From contig NZ_CP108054.1 in assembly GCF_036173125.1 (NCBI RefSeq), positions 8,399,001-8,463,000 on the forward strand: DNA of 64,000 nucleotides. The letters run 5' to 3'. This DNA is from Streptomyces sp. NBC_00286 (lineage in GTDB: Bacteria > Actinomycetota > Actinomycetes > Streptomycetales > Streptomycetaceae). The translations under genes and the position numbers were made by a program. This document shows positions 26,072 to 33,789 of this stretch, piece by piece. The notes below the pieces were generated by a model. That model was not told where the DNA came from. It did not search any database and saw only the letters and a program-made list of their open reading frames with translations. Position 1 is the first letter of the stretch; every line of letters starts with the position of its first letter.

Positions 26072-27280
26072 TTATGCGGGGGCTGTTTCGGGGGTGCGGG
26101 GTTCGTAGACGGTGCCGTCGCGGAGCATCGCGAACAGGACGCTGATGCGGTGGCGGGCGAGGCGGAGGAGGGCTTGGGTGTGGGTCTTCTTGCGGTCGCG
26201 TTGTTTGTCGTAGTAGGTGCGGGAGGCCGGATCGTGCAGGGCGGCGAAGGCGGACAGGAACATCGCGCGTTTGAGCTGCCGGTTGCCGCCTCTGGGGGCG
26301 TGTTCGCCGTGGATCGACGTGCCGGACGACTTCGTGGTGGGGGCAAGGCCGGCGTAGGAGGCGAGGTGGGCGGCGGTGGGGAAGCTGGTGCCGTCGCCGA
26401 CGGTGACCAGCAGGACGGCGGCGGTCCTGACGCCGACGCCTGGCATCGAGGTCAGGACCGGGGAAAGAGGGTGGGCCTCCAGCAGCGCGTTGATCTGGGC
26501 TTCCAGGGCCCGGCGCTGTTCGTGGACGGCTCCGAGCGAGCGGGCCAGCGACGGGATCACGACATCGAGGGTGCCGCTCCCGGGCACCACGACGGTCTGC
26601 TCGTCCAGCGCGGTAAAGACCTCGTCGATCAGCCGCTGGGCCATGCGCGGGGCCTTGGGCCGGATCACCTCCACGAGCCTGCGGCGGCCGGCTTTCCGCA
26701 AGCTCGCCGGGGATCCGTAGCGTTCCAGCAGCCAGGTGACGGCGGGGTGGTCGAGGCGTGGGCCCAGGACGCGTTCCAGGCTGGGGTGGAACTGGGTGAG
26801 CAGGCCGCGTATCCGGTTGGAGGTGCGGGTGGCCTCGGCCGCGAGGTCCTGGTCGAAGCCGACGAGCACGGTCAGCTCGGCGGTGATCTCGTCGGTGAGT
26901 TCCAGCGAGCGCAGCGCGTGGGGCAGGGTGCGGGCGGCGTCCGCGATGACCGCGGCGTCCTTGGCGTCGGTCTTGGCCTCGCCCGGATACAGGTCGGCGA
27001 TCCGGCGCATGGCCAGGCCGGGCAGGTAGGCGACCTTGCAGCCCGCGTCGCGGGCGACGGTCAGGGGCAGGGCGCCGATGGAGGCGGGCTGGTCCACGAT
27101 CACCAGCACGGTGCCGAACTTCGCAGTCAGCTTGTCGAAGACGGCCCGCAGTTTCGGCTCGCTGTTCGGCAGCTGCTTGTCGAAGACCTTCTTGCCGGCC
27201 GGGGTCAGCCCGTGCCCGTGATGGGCACTTTTGCCGACGTCCAGGCCGAGGAACACGCCCACGTCTTCGGTGTCGAACAT
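26072..27280 (-). CDS. IS110-family DEDD transposase (bridge-RNA-type recombinase)
   Basis: 402 residues from ATG 27280 (MFDTEDVG; GGAAGG upstream). The N-terminal RuvC-like domain has acidic residues Asp14 (GLDVGK), Asp63 (IVDQPAS), Asp105 and Asp108 (KTDAKDA). The C-terminal Transposase_20 domain has MPGVGVRTAAVLL and SYAGLAPTTKSSGTS, where the serine nucleophile of the family lies. IS110 recombinases insert site-specifically, guided by an RNA transcribed from the element's non-coding end. No frameshift or stop is seen, so the gene looks intact. Confidence 0.93.
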   Translation of the reverse strand: MFDTEDVGVFLGLDVGKSAHHGHGLTPAGKKVFDKQLPNSEPKLRAVFDKLTAKFGTVLVIVDQPASIGALPLTVARDAGCKVAYLPGLAMRRIADLYPGEAKTDAKDAAVIADAARTLPHALRSLELTDEITAELTVLVGFDQDLAAEATRTSNRIRGLLTQFHPSLERVLGPRLDHPAVTWLLERYGSPASLRKAGRRRLVEVIRPKAPRMAQRLIDEVFTALDEQTVVVPGSGTLDVVIPSLARSLGAVHEQRRALEAQINALLEAHPLSPVLTSMPGVGVRTAAVLLVTVGDGTSFPTAAHLASYAGLAPTTKSSGTSIHGEHAPRGGNRQLKRAMFLSAFAALHDPASRTYYDKQRDRKKTHTQALLRLARHRISVLFAMLRDGTVYEPRTPETAPA

Positions 27281-27540
27281 CGCGCCCTTCCAGGGAAGTT
27301 GCATGGTCTGGCCTCGGCAGCGGTGTCGTACGCGCGCATCCACGTTATGCAGACCTGCCGCCCGCGAGCTGTCCGGCATTGCGCCGGACCGGGTGGTGGT
27401 CGGGCCTCTGATCAGCGTCTCCGACGGCACCTTCCGGGCCCGGTGACACCACCCCCCAGGTCATCCCTTCGACAGGGGGGAACAGTCATGCCGGGCCCGG
27501 AGGCCAGCGGCCCTCTTGCAGGACCGCGGAAAACATAACG
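27281..27540 (-). ncRNA. Candidate bridge-RNA region of the IS110 element
   Basis: The non-coding end upstream of the recombinase is where IS110-group bridge RNAs are encoded. It is rich in potential stems, including CCCCCC at 27452-27457 facing GGGGGG at 27475-27480 around a 17-base loop. These G/C runs could also pair with the G-rich target in which the element sits. Boundaries and loops are not defined; this is family knowledge plus visual inspection. Confidence 0.45.
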
Positions 27541-27603
27541 GGGGACCCCCCATCGCGGCGGAGCCGCATATCAAACACAGCCCCGCGCCCCTTACGGGGC
27601 GCT
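27541..27603. repeat. Right half of the interrupted palindromic repeat
   Basis: GGGGACCCCCCATCGCGGCG, then GAGCCGCATATC and CCCCGCGCCCCTTACGGGGC. This is the reverse complement of the 11711-11760 module. It lies 29 bases after the 3' end of the beta-lactamase-like gene and may terminate it. Confidence 0.7.
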
Positions 27604-27631
27604 TTACCGCACCGAACTTCACCAAGCTCGT

Positions 27632-28624
27632 TCAGACGTCCGCATCCCGCAGCGACGACACCGCGGCCCTGGCCGCAGCCTCCACCAGCGAAATCCCCTT
27701 CGCCTTCGTGGAGTTGCCCTGCGACAGCGCGGCGACCAGGTACGCGTGCCCGTCCACCGTCACCCGCCCAATGCTGTTGATCACCCACAGCCCGGTCTGA
27801 CTGCGCGGCAACCACCCGTTCTTCAGGGCGAATTGAGGTTCGGCTCCGACGGCCGACACCCCCCAGTCCTGACCCACCGCGACGTCTCCCATGAGCCCCC
27901 GCAGATACGCCCGCGAGGCCTCGTTCAGCACCGACTCCTCCCCGAACACCTGCTCAAGCAGGGCGAGTTGATCGGCCGCCGTGGTCTGCGTCAGCCCCCA
28001 CAACGTCCCGTCCCCGCCCTCGGTGCCGCTCAGCCCGAACCGCTCGTTCGCCGCCGCCAGGCCCTTCGCCCGCCCGATCGTGTCCCACAGCTCGCTCGCC
28101 GACACATTGTCGCTGCTCTTGATCATCGCGGTCGCGTACGACTTCTCCGTCGCCGTCAGCCCTCGCCCCGCGTCCTGCGCCTGAAGCAACAGCGCCGCCA
28201 GGATGTCGACCTTGACGATGCTCGCGGTGTCGAAGGACCCGTCCCCGTACACCGCGCTCCGCCCGGACTCCGGATCCAGCACCGCCACCGACACCCGCGC
28301 GCCGTCCTCCACGGCCACGGACTCCATCGCCTCGGCGAGCAGCGCGTCCCGGTCCACGGCAGGAACCGTAGGCGCCGGGCTCGCCGTCGTCGCCACCGAT
28401 TCCACTGTCGCCTCCGGGGTCCGGGATGCGTCCGCCGCCTGCGCGCCCGCGGTGGGCGACGCCGAGGACGATACGAGACCGGTGCCGCCGCGCGCCTGCG
28501 CCTTCACATGCGTGGTCCCGGAGGCCGTGACGCCGACGAGCACGGCGGAGGCCACCGCCGTGTAGAGGAGAGGCCCGCACCAGGACGGGCGGGCGCCGGG
28601 CCGACGAGCTGTCTGCGGGTCCAT
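27632..28624 (-). CDS. Class A beta-lactamase-like serine hydrolase, membrane-anchored or secreted
   Basis: 330 residues. One N-terminal hydrophobic segment (18-34), then a Ser/Thr/Ala-rich linker to about residue 90. Penicillin-recognising motifs are SIVK (Ser135, Lys138), SDN (171-173) and KNG (268-270) in place of KTG. The usual Glu of the omega loop is not obvious. It may be a low-activity beta-lactamase or a cell-wall-related hydrolase. Single gene, ATG at 28624, with the upstream region 28625-28774 divergent to the SseB gene and no other gene between. Confidence 0.8.
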   Translation of the reverse strand: MDPQTARRPGARPSWCGPLLYTAVASAVLVGVTASGTTHVKAQARGGTGLVSSSASPTAGAQAADASRTPEATVESVATTASPAPTVPAVDRDALLAEAMESVAVEDGARVSVAVLDPESGRSAVYGDGSFDTASIVKVDILAALLLQAQDAGRGLTATEKSYATAMIKSSDNVSASELWDTIGRAKGLAAANERFGLSGTEGGDGTLWGLTQTTAADQLALLEQVFGEESVLNEASRAYLRGLMGDVAVGQDWGVSAVGAEPQFALKNGWLPRSQTGLWVINSIGRVTVDGHAYLVAALSQGNSTKAKGISLVEAAARAAVSSLRDADV

Positions 28625-28774
28625 CCCGCGATGCTGTGGCCTTCCGCTGTGTCTCCGGTTAGCCGCACGTCAGAAGCATGTAAGGGATCCCTGAGAAAAC
28701 CCTGAACCACGTGAACACCATGTTTCCGGGGCCGCGGAAAGCATGCGAGCAACACCGGCATAGAGTCGGTGCCC

Positions 28775-29551
28775 GTGGCGAACAAGAACATCCCCGACTC
28801 CGGCTTCTCCGACGACGACGGCTCCGCCGACCCCCGGCTGACCGCCGCGCTCGCGGCCTGGGCCGAGGACCGGTCCGCCCACGCACCGGTCCTGGAGGCG
28901 CTCAAGGGCGCCCGGCTCCTCGTACCCGTCGTGGCCGTCCTGGGGGAGACCGAGGAGGACAATCAGGAGGGGCGCGAAGCTCCCAAGAAGGGCGGTGGTG
29001 GGAGACGGGAGGGATTGCGCCGCGAGAAGACCAGCGACATGGCCGTCCCCACGCTCAAGGCCGGCACCCGGACCGCCCTGCCCGCCTTCACGTCCACCGA
29101 GTCGCTCGCCCGCTGGGACCCGACGGCCCGCCCCGTCGCCGTACCCCTGCACCGGGCCCTGCAGGCCGCCGCCCACGAGAAGGCCGACACACTCGTGCTC
29201 GACCTCGCCGGACCCGTGCCGTACGAAGTCACCGGCCCCGCCCTGCTCGCCCTCGCCGAGGGCCGCACCAGCACGGACCCGCTCACCGATCCCGCCGTGA
29301 CCGATGCCGTACGTGCCGCCGTCGCCGCCGAGCCCGCCGTACTCCGCGCCCACCTCGGCCCCGGCCAGGCCGACGGCACCCTCGCCCTCGTACTGGACCC
29401 CTCCGCGCCCCCCGCCGAGACCGCCCGCTCCGTCGCCCGCCGCCTGGCGGCCGACGACACACTGAGGGCCCGCCTGGTACACGGCCTCGACCTGGCACTC
29501 CTGCCGACCGAGGCGACACCACCGGGCGAGCCCCTTTACGTACGGCCCTGA
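28775..29551 (+). CDS. SseB-family protein
   Basis: 258 residues from the GTG at 28775 (MANKNIPDSGFS); a GTG six bases upstream is equally possible. The SseB domain covers most of the protein, with LEALKGARLLVPVVAVLGE and the later TLKAGTRTALPAFTSTESLARW. A Lys/Gly/Arg-rich insertion lies between them at about 70-88. SseB proteins in actinomycetes are soluble proteins of unknown function. Conserved position near infC supports a core-genome gene. Confidence 0.8.
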   Translation: MANKNIPDSGFSDDDGSADPRLTAALAAWAEDRSAHAPVLEALKGARLLVPVVAVLGETEEDNQEGREAPKKGGGGRREGLRREKTSDMAVPTLKAGTRTALPAFTSTESLARWDPTARPVAVPLHRALQAAAHEKADTLVLDLAGPVPYEVTGPALLALAEGRTSTDPLTDPAVTDAVRAAVAAEPAVLRAHLGPGQADGTLALVLDPSAPPAETARSVARRLAADDTLRARLVHGLDLALLPTEATPPGEPLYVRP

Positions 29552-29605
29552 AGCCCCGTACGCCCTTGTCGTTCGTGCTTCTCTCGTACGTCCCTGGAGT
29601 CGGCC

Positions 29606-29962
29606 TCAGCCGAAGACCGGACCCGTGTACTTCTCGCCCGGCCCCTGGCCCGGCTCGTCCGGGACGGACGACGCTTCGCGGAACGCCAGCTGCAGCGACT
29701 TCAGGCCGTCGCGCAGCGGTGCCGCGTGGAAGGAGCTGATCTCGGTCGCGCTCGCGTCCAGCAGCCCGGCAAGGGCGTGCACCAGCTTGCGCGCCTCGTC
29801 CAGGTCCTTGTGCTTCTCGCCCTCCTCCGTCAGACCGAGCTTCACGGCGGCGGCGCTCATCAGGTTGACGGCGACCGTCACGATCACCTCGACCGCCGGG
29901 ACCTCGGCGATGTCGCGGGTCATGGCGTCGAAGTCGGGGGTCTCAGGAGGGGTGTCACTCAT
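29606..29962 (-). CDS. DUF1844 family protein
   Basis: 118 residues from the ATG at 29962 (MSDTPPETPDFD). The core VEVIVTVAVNLMSAAAVKLGL and the helical LDEARKLVHALAGLLD match DUF1844, a small protein conserved next to infC in actinobacteria. Function unknown. It converges with the SseB gene, 54 bases apart. The divergent region up to infC (29963-30373) contains no other gene. Confidence 0.85.
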   Translation of the reverse strand: MSDTPPETPDFDAMTRDIAEVPAVEVIVTVAVNLMSAAAVKLGLTEEGEKHKDLDEARKLVHALAGLLDASATEISSFHAAPLRDGLKSLQLAFREASSVPDEPGQGPGEKYTGPVFG

Positions 29963-30253
29963 GCCCCACACGATAGGGCCAGGTGCGCGCCTCCTTGACA
30001 GCAGGAGGTGCCGGGCACCTGGTTAGCGCGGTCCTTCGGGAGCTGCTAACCTTGTGTAACGACCGGTCGGATGCGCCCAGACATGTCCGCATGTCAGCGT
30101 TTTCGACCCGCAAGTGGAGGCTCCGATCTCCCACCTGACCGTCCCCCGGGACGGCGGGTCACCCGGTCAGGCGGCGACCATCGTTCCGTACGGACGATGG
30201 AGCCGCAGGATATGCGCCCCGCGGGCTTCCGCGGCGGTGCTCCGGTTGTCATT

Positions 30254-30287
30254 GGAGCCCCGCCTGCGTCCCGTCCGGGGCATTTTT
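30254..30287 (+). terminator. Attenuator-like terminator in the infC leader
   Basis: GCCCCG at 30257-30262 pairs with CGGGGC at 30276-30281, followed directly by ATTTTT. It is 87 bases before the infC start, in a leader of up to 400 bases. GGAGCC at its 5' side (30254-30259) can alternatively pair with GGCTCC at 30291-30296, a potential antiterminator. This suggests transcriptional attenuation of the IF-3/L35/L20 operon. Confidence 0.6.
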
Positions 30288-30330
30288 CATGGCTCCCGGT
30301 GGTTGGTCCCAGTTGAAGAGACGTACGCGA

Positions 30331-30347
30331 GCTGTCTGCCAGACAGC
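30331..30347 (+). promoter_or_regulatory. Hairpin just upstream of the infC ribosome-binding site
   Basis: GCTGTCT (30331-30337) and AGACAGC (30341-30347) form a perfect 7-bp stem with a 3-base loop. It ends 15 bases before the GAGGAGG Shine-Dalgarno at 30363-30369, so it could affect ribosome entry. Confidence 0.45.
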
Positions 30348-30373
30348 CGTGTGGTGCTAACCGAGGAGGATCC

Positions 30374-31009
30374 ATCAGCGCCGAGCCCCGCATCAACGAC
30401 CGGATTCGCGTTCCCGAGGTGCGACTTGTCGGTCCCAGCGGCGAGCAGGTCGGGATTGTTCCGCTTGCCAAGGCCCTGGAGCTTGCGCAGGAGTACGACC
30501 TCGACCTGGTCGAGGTGGCCGCGAACGCACGTCCGCCGGTCTGCAAGCTCATGGACTACGGGAAGTTCAAGTACGAGTCGGCCATGAAGGCCCGTGAGGC
30601 GCGCAAGAACCAGGCGCACACGGTCATCAAGGAGATGAAGCTCCGGCCGAAGATCGACCCGCACGACTATGACACCAAGAAGGGTCACGTCGTCCGGTTC
30701 CTCAAGCAGGGCGACAAGGTCAAGATCACGATCATGTTCCGTGGTCGCGAGCAGTCCCGGCCGGAGCTCGGCTACCGACTGCTGCAGCGTCTCGCGGAGG
30801 ACGTGGCCGACCTCGGGTTCGTGGAGTCGAACCCGAAGCAGGACGGCCGGAACATGATCATGGTTCTCGGTCCGCACAAGAAGAAGACCGAGGCGATGGC
30901 CGAGGCCCGCCAGGCGCAGGAAGCCCGGAAGGCGGAAGCGAAGGCCAACCCTGGCAAGTCGCAGAACGTCGCCGAAGAGGCTCCGGCCGAGGCTTCCGCC
31001 GACGCCTGA
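30374..31009 (+). CDS. infC: Translation initiation factor IF-3, with AUC start codon
   Basis: 211 residues beginning [20 protein letters not shown] if started at ATC 30374-30376. This start is chosen because GAGGAGG lies five bases upstream and because IF-3 homology (RINDRIR) begins here. No in-frame ATG, GTG or TTG exists between the upstream stop at 30314 and this point; the first ordinary start (GTG 30419) would delete the conserved N-terminus. IF-3 prevents subunit re-association and rejects non-standard starts, so an AUC start gives autoregulation, as the AUU start does in E. coli. The C-terminal domain carries the usual KHHxx-like [19 protein letters not shown]. First gene of infC-rpmI-rplT. 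A short acidic-basic tail follows. Confidence 0.9.
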   Translation: MSAEPRINDRIRVPEVRLVGPSGEQVGIVPLAKALELAQEYDLDLVEVAANARPPVCKLMDYGKFKYESAMKAREARKNQAHTVIKEMKLRPKIDPHDYDTKKGHVVRFLKQGDKVKITIMFRGREQSRPELGYRLLQRLAEDVADLGFVESNPKQDGRNMIMVLGPHKKKTEAMAEARQAQEARKAEAKANPGKSQNVAEEAPAEASADA

Positions 31010-31079
31010 TTCCAGGACGCAGGTCCTGGGGTCCAGCTCTCCGGATGAGAGTCCGGGGAGGCCAACCGATACATCTGAC

Positions 31080-31117
31080 GTTCCGCCGTGCCCGGTTTCA
31101 CGACCGGGCATCGGAAC
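31080..31117 (+). promoter_or_regulatory. Stem-loop between infC and rpmI
   Basis: GTTCCG/CGGAAC (31080-31085 with 31112-31117) and TGCCCGGT/ACCGGGCA (31089-31096 with 31103-31110) make a long, nearly continuous stem. A second stem, CCAGGA/TCCTGG, is at 31013-31030. There is no U-run, so this is more likely an RNA processing or L20-type autoregulatory structure than a terminator. Confidence 0.5.
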
Positions 31118-31143
31118 GCCACTGACGAGGAGAGAACGGCGCT

Positions 31144-31338
31144 ATGCCGAAGAACAAGTCGCACAGCGGTTCCAGGAAGCGCTTCAAGGTCACCGGCTCC
31201 GGCAAGGTGCTCCGTGAGCGCGCCGGCAAGCGCCACTATCTCGAGCACAAGTCGTCCCGTCTGACGCGTCGCCTCACCGGCAACGCCGAGATGGCCCCGG
31301 GCGACGCCAAGAAGATCAAGAAGCTTCTCGGCAAGTGA
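31144..31338 (+). CDS. rpmI: 50S ribosomal protein L35
   Basis: 64 residues, highly basic, with the family start [20 protein letters not shown] and the conserved [18 protein letters not shown] start with GAGGAGAG ten bases upstream. Second gene of the infC operon; expected in the large ribosomal subunit. Confidence 0.98.
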   Translation: MPKNKSHSGSRKRFKVTGSGKVLRERAGKRHYLEHKSSRLTRRLTGNAEMAPGDAKKIKKLLGK

Positions 31339-31435
31339 CGTCGGGAACGCGCCGCGTACCTGATCTCTGACCGGGACCCAATCGATTTCGGGTCGTGTGA
31401 GTCCAACCACGGCCCCGCTACAAGGAGTTAATCAA

Positions 31436-31819
31436 GTGGCACGCGTCAAGCGGGCAGTCAACGCCCACAAGAAGCGCCGGGCGATCCTCGAGCAGGCCTC
31501 CGGCTACCGCGGTCAGCGTTCGCGCCTGTACCGCAAGGCCAAGGAGCAGGTCACCCACTCGCTGGTCTACAACTACAACGACCGCAAGAAGCGCAAGGGT
31601 GACTTCCGGCAGCTGTGGATTCAGCGCATCAATGCGGCTGCTCGCGCCAACGGCATCACGTACAACCGGTTCATCCAGGGCCTGAAGGCCGCGAACGTCG
31701 AGGTCGACCGCAAGATCCTCGCGGACCTCGCCGTCAACGACGCCAACGCGTTCGCCGCGCTCGTCGAGGTCGCGCAGAAGGCGCTGCCGTCGGACGTGAA
31801 CGCGCCGAAGGCGGCGTGA
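31436..31819 (+). CDS. rplT: 50S ribosomal protein L20
   Basis: 127 residues from the GTG at 31436, which has AAGGAG eight bases upstream; a longer reading from 31397 is not needed. The family sequence is clear: [35 protein letters not shown], and the C-terminal [18 protein letters not shown]20 is an early 50S assembly protein and in other bacteria represses its own operon by binding the leader mRNA. Confidence 0.98.
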   Translation: MARVKRAVNAHKKRRAILEQASGYRGQRSRLYRKAKEQVTHSLVYNYNDRKKRKGDFRQLWIQRINAAARANGITYNRFIQGLKAANVEVDRKILADLAVNDANAFAALVEVAQKALPSDVNAPKAA

Positions 31820-31855
31820 CGCTGCGCTCGGCTTCAGCCGCGTACGCAACGTCAA

Positions 31856-31891
31856 CCGGACCCGCAGGCTGTCCACCGCCTGCGGGTCCGG
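31856..31891 (+). terminator. Terminator of the infC-rpmI-rplT operon
   Basis: A perfect 14-bp stem (CCGGACCCGCAGGC with GCCTGCGGGTCCGG) around an 8-base loop, 37 bases after rplT. There is no U-run, as is common in Streptomyces. Confidence 0.8.
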
Positions 31892-31943
31892 CTGCGTGCG
31901 GGGCCGGTTCTTTCGCCCCCGCCGCCCCTACCCGTCCCACACC

Positions 31944-32385
31944 AAGGGGCTCCGCCCCTGGACCCCGCTGGGGGCTACGCCCCCAGACCCCCTCGGGGCT
32001 GCGCCACTGCCCCCTCGGGGCGCTCTGCCCCGGACCCCGTGTGGGGCTGTGCCACTGACCATCCTCGGGGCTCTGCCCCGGACCCCTCGGGGCTCCGCCC
32101 CAGGCCTCTCGGGGCTCTGCCCCAGGCCCCTCGGGCTCTGCCCCAGGCCTCTCGGGGCTCCGCCCCAGACCCCTCGGGGCTCTGCCCCGGACCCCGTGTG
32201 GGGCTGCGCCACTGACCATCCTCAGGACTCCGCCCTAGACCCCTCGGGCTCTGCCCCAGACCCCTCGGGACTCCGCCCCAGACCCCTCGGGACTCCGCCC
32301 CAGACCCCTCGGGACTCCGCCCCAGACCCCTCGGACTCCGCCCCAGACCCCGTTTCGGGGGCCAGCCCCCGCACCCCGCTCCTCA
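31944..32385. repeat. Array of about 22-bp GC-rich repeats
   Basis: About twenty imperfect units of the type CCCCAGACCCCTCGGGACTC + CG (period 22 in the best part, 32240-32345), each able to fold as GGGGC-N-GCCCC. It begins 50 bases after the rplT terminator. No gene, promoter or coding signal was seen in the whole 31820-32864 gap. Open frames crossing it are products of the repeats. Confidence 0.8.
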
Positions 32386-32805
32386 AACGCAGGAGGGGCT
32401 GATTGTTCGCGGCTCGGGCTTGCATTCCGCCGGACGGCGCTGATTTCCGCCCCCCCCCGGGCCGATTTCCGCCGGGCGGGCTGAGTTCCGCCCGGCGGCT
32501 GATGTCCGCCCGGAGGGGCTGATCTTGGCGCAGCCTCGGCTGAACTTTGCAGCCGAGGCCTGCACCAATCAGCCCGTCCGGCGTTTGAGGACGAGGCCGT
32601 TCAGGCCGAAGGGGGTCTGGGGCGCAGCCCCAGCGGGGTCCAGGGGCGGAGCCCCGGTGGTGGTCCGGGGGCGCAGCCCCGAGCGGGGTCCAGGGCGCAG
32701 CCCCGAGCGGGGTCCAGGGGCTCCGCCCCTGGTGGGGTTCGGGGCGCAGCCCCGAGGATGATGGGGGTCCCCCCGCTCGAGCGAAGCCGAGAGTGGGGGA
32801 GGGTA
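32386..32805. repeat. Inverted counterpart of the repeat array
   Basis: CCTCAAACGCAGGAGGGGCT at 32383 is mirrored by AGCCCGTCCGGCGTTTGAGG ending at 32590. Between them are TGATTTCCGCC-type units, and beyond them a series of GGGGCGCAGCCCC units, opposite in orientation to the left array. The right edge is the GGGGGTCCCCCCGCTCGAGC module (32764-32805). The whole 31.94-32.80 kb segment is a large imperfect palindrome. Confidence 0.7.
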
Positions 32806-32864
32806 GGGGCGGCGGGGGCGAGAAAACCACACGACCCGCCCGCCATCCCACCGAAGGTGAACCC

Positions 32865-33707
32865 ATGACACCCGCCCCGGAGTTGATCTCCCCCCGTTCG
32901 CCCCGCGTCACGGCCGCCCGCCGGCTCGTCAAGCGGAACTTTCGGGTCAAGGAACGGCTGTTCCTTGCCGAGGGCCCGCAGGCCGTGCGGGAGGCGGCCG
33001 GGCATCGGGGCGGCGCGGGGGCCACGCTGGTCGAGCTGTTCGCGACGGTCGACGCCGCGGAGCGGTATGCCGACATCGTGGGCGAGGCCCGAGCGGCGGG
33101 CGCGCGCGTGCACCTCGCCGCCGAGGACGTGATCGCCGATATTTCGACGACCGTGACCCCGCAGGGGCTCGTCGGGGTCTGTCGGTTCCTGGACACGTCG
33201 TTCGAGGACATCCTCGAGACGGTGCCGCGACTGGTCGCCGTACTGGCCCATGTGCGGGACCCCGGAAACGCCGGAACCGTCCTGCGATGCGCGGACGCCG
33301 CTGGAGCAGACGCCGTCGTCCTCACCGACGCGTCCGTCGACGTCTACAACCCCAAGGCGGTGCGAGCGTCGGTCGGTTCGCTGTTCCACCTGCCCGTCGC
33401 CGTGGGCGTACCCGTGGCGGACGCCGTCGCCGGGCTCAAGGGCGCCGGTGTACGCGTACTGGCCGCAGACGGGGCCGGCGAGCACGACCTGGACGACGAA
33501 CTCGACCGCGGCACCATGGGCGGGCCCACGGCCTGGGTGTTCGGGAACGAGGCATGGGGCCTGCCGGAGGAGACGCGGGCGCTCACCGACGCCGTCGTAC
33601 GCGTACCCATTCACGGAAAGGCCGAGAGCCTGAACCTCGCGACCGCGGCCGCCGTATGTCTCTACGCGTCCGCCCGTGCGCAACGCACCTGCGGTGCACG
33701 TCCCTGA
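32865..33707 (+). CDS. TrmH/SpoU-family RNA 2'-O-methyltransferase
   Basis: 280 residues from ATG 32865 (GAAGGTG upstream). The N-terminal substrate-binding domain has FLAEGPQAVREAA, and the SPOUT catalytic domain carries the three family motifs: PGNAGTVLRCADAAGAD, VFGNEAWGL, and ESLNLATAAAVCLY. It uses S-adenosylmethionine to methylate a ribose of rRNA or tRNA. Conserved position between rplT and pheS in Streptomyces. The avilamycin-resistance-type AviRb group has the same layout; no target claimed. Confidence 0.88.
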   Translation: MTPAPELISPRSPRVTAARRLVKRNFRVKERLFLAEGPQAVREAAGHRGGAGATLVELFATVDAAERYADIVGEARAAGARVHLAAEDVIADISTTVTPQGLVGVCRFLDTSFEDILETVPRLVAVLAHVRDPGNAGTVLRCADAAGADAVVLTDASVDVYNPKAVRASVGSLFHLPVAVGVPVADAVAGLKGAGVRVLAADGAGEHDLDDELDRGTMGGPTAWVFGNEAWGLPEETRALTDAVVRVPIHGKAESLNLATAAAVCLYASARAQRTCGARP

Positions 33708-33789
33708 GGGGGTCTGTTCCGTCACTGACAGCTAGTAGGGTGACGAACTCGGGGGCCCACTCGCCAGGTCCGAGAGGTGGGGTACGGGG

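Larger units (their letters stand above)
26014..27540 (-). mobile_element. IS110-family insertion sequence
   Basis: About 1.53 kb containing one DEDD recombinase gene on the minus strand, a short non-coding end after the gene (about 55 bases) and a longer non-coding end before it (about 260 bases). There are no terminal inverted repeats, as expected for IS110. The boundaries are deduced from the interrupted repeat on both sides, which is contiguous elsewhere in the window; they are exact only to within the G-runs. Confidence 0.75.

Noticed and set aside
30071..30316. 81-codon frame in the infC leader as a leader peptide
   Set aside because: It has no ribosome site and no run of regulatory codons. 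The attenuator-like stem inside it better explains the region.
31944..32385. CRISPR array
   Set aside because: Units are contiguous, degenerate and self-complementary with no unique spacers, and no cas genes are present.
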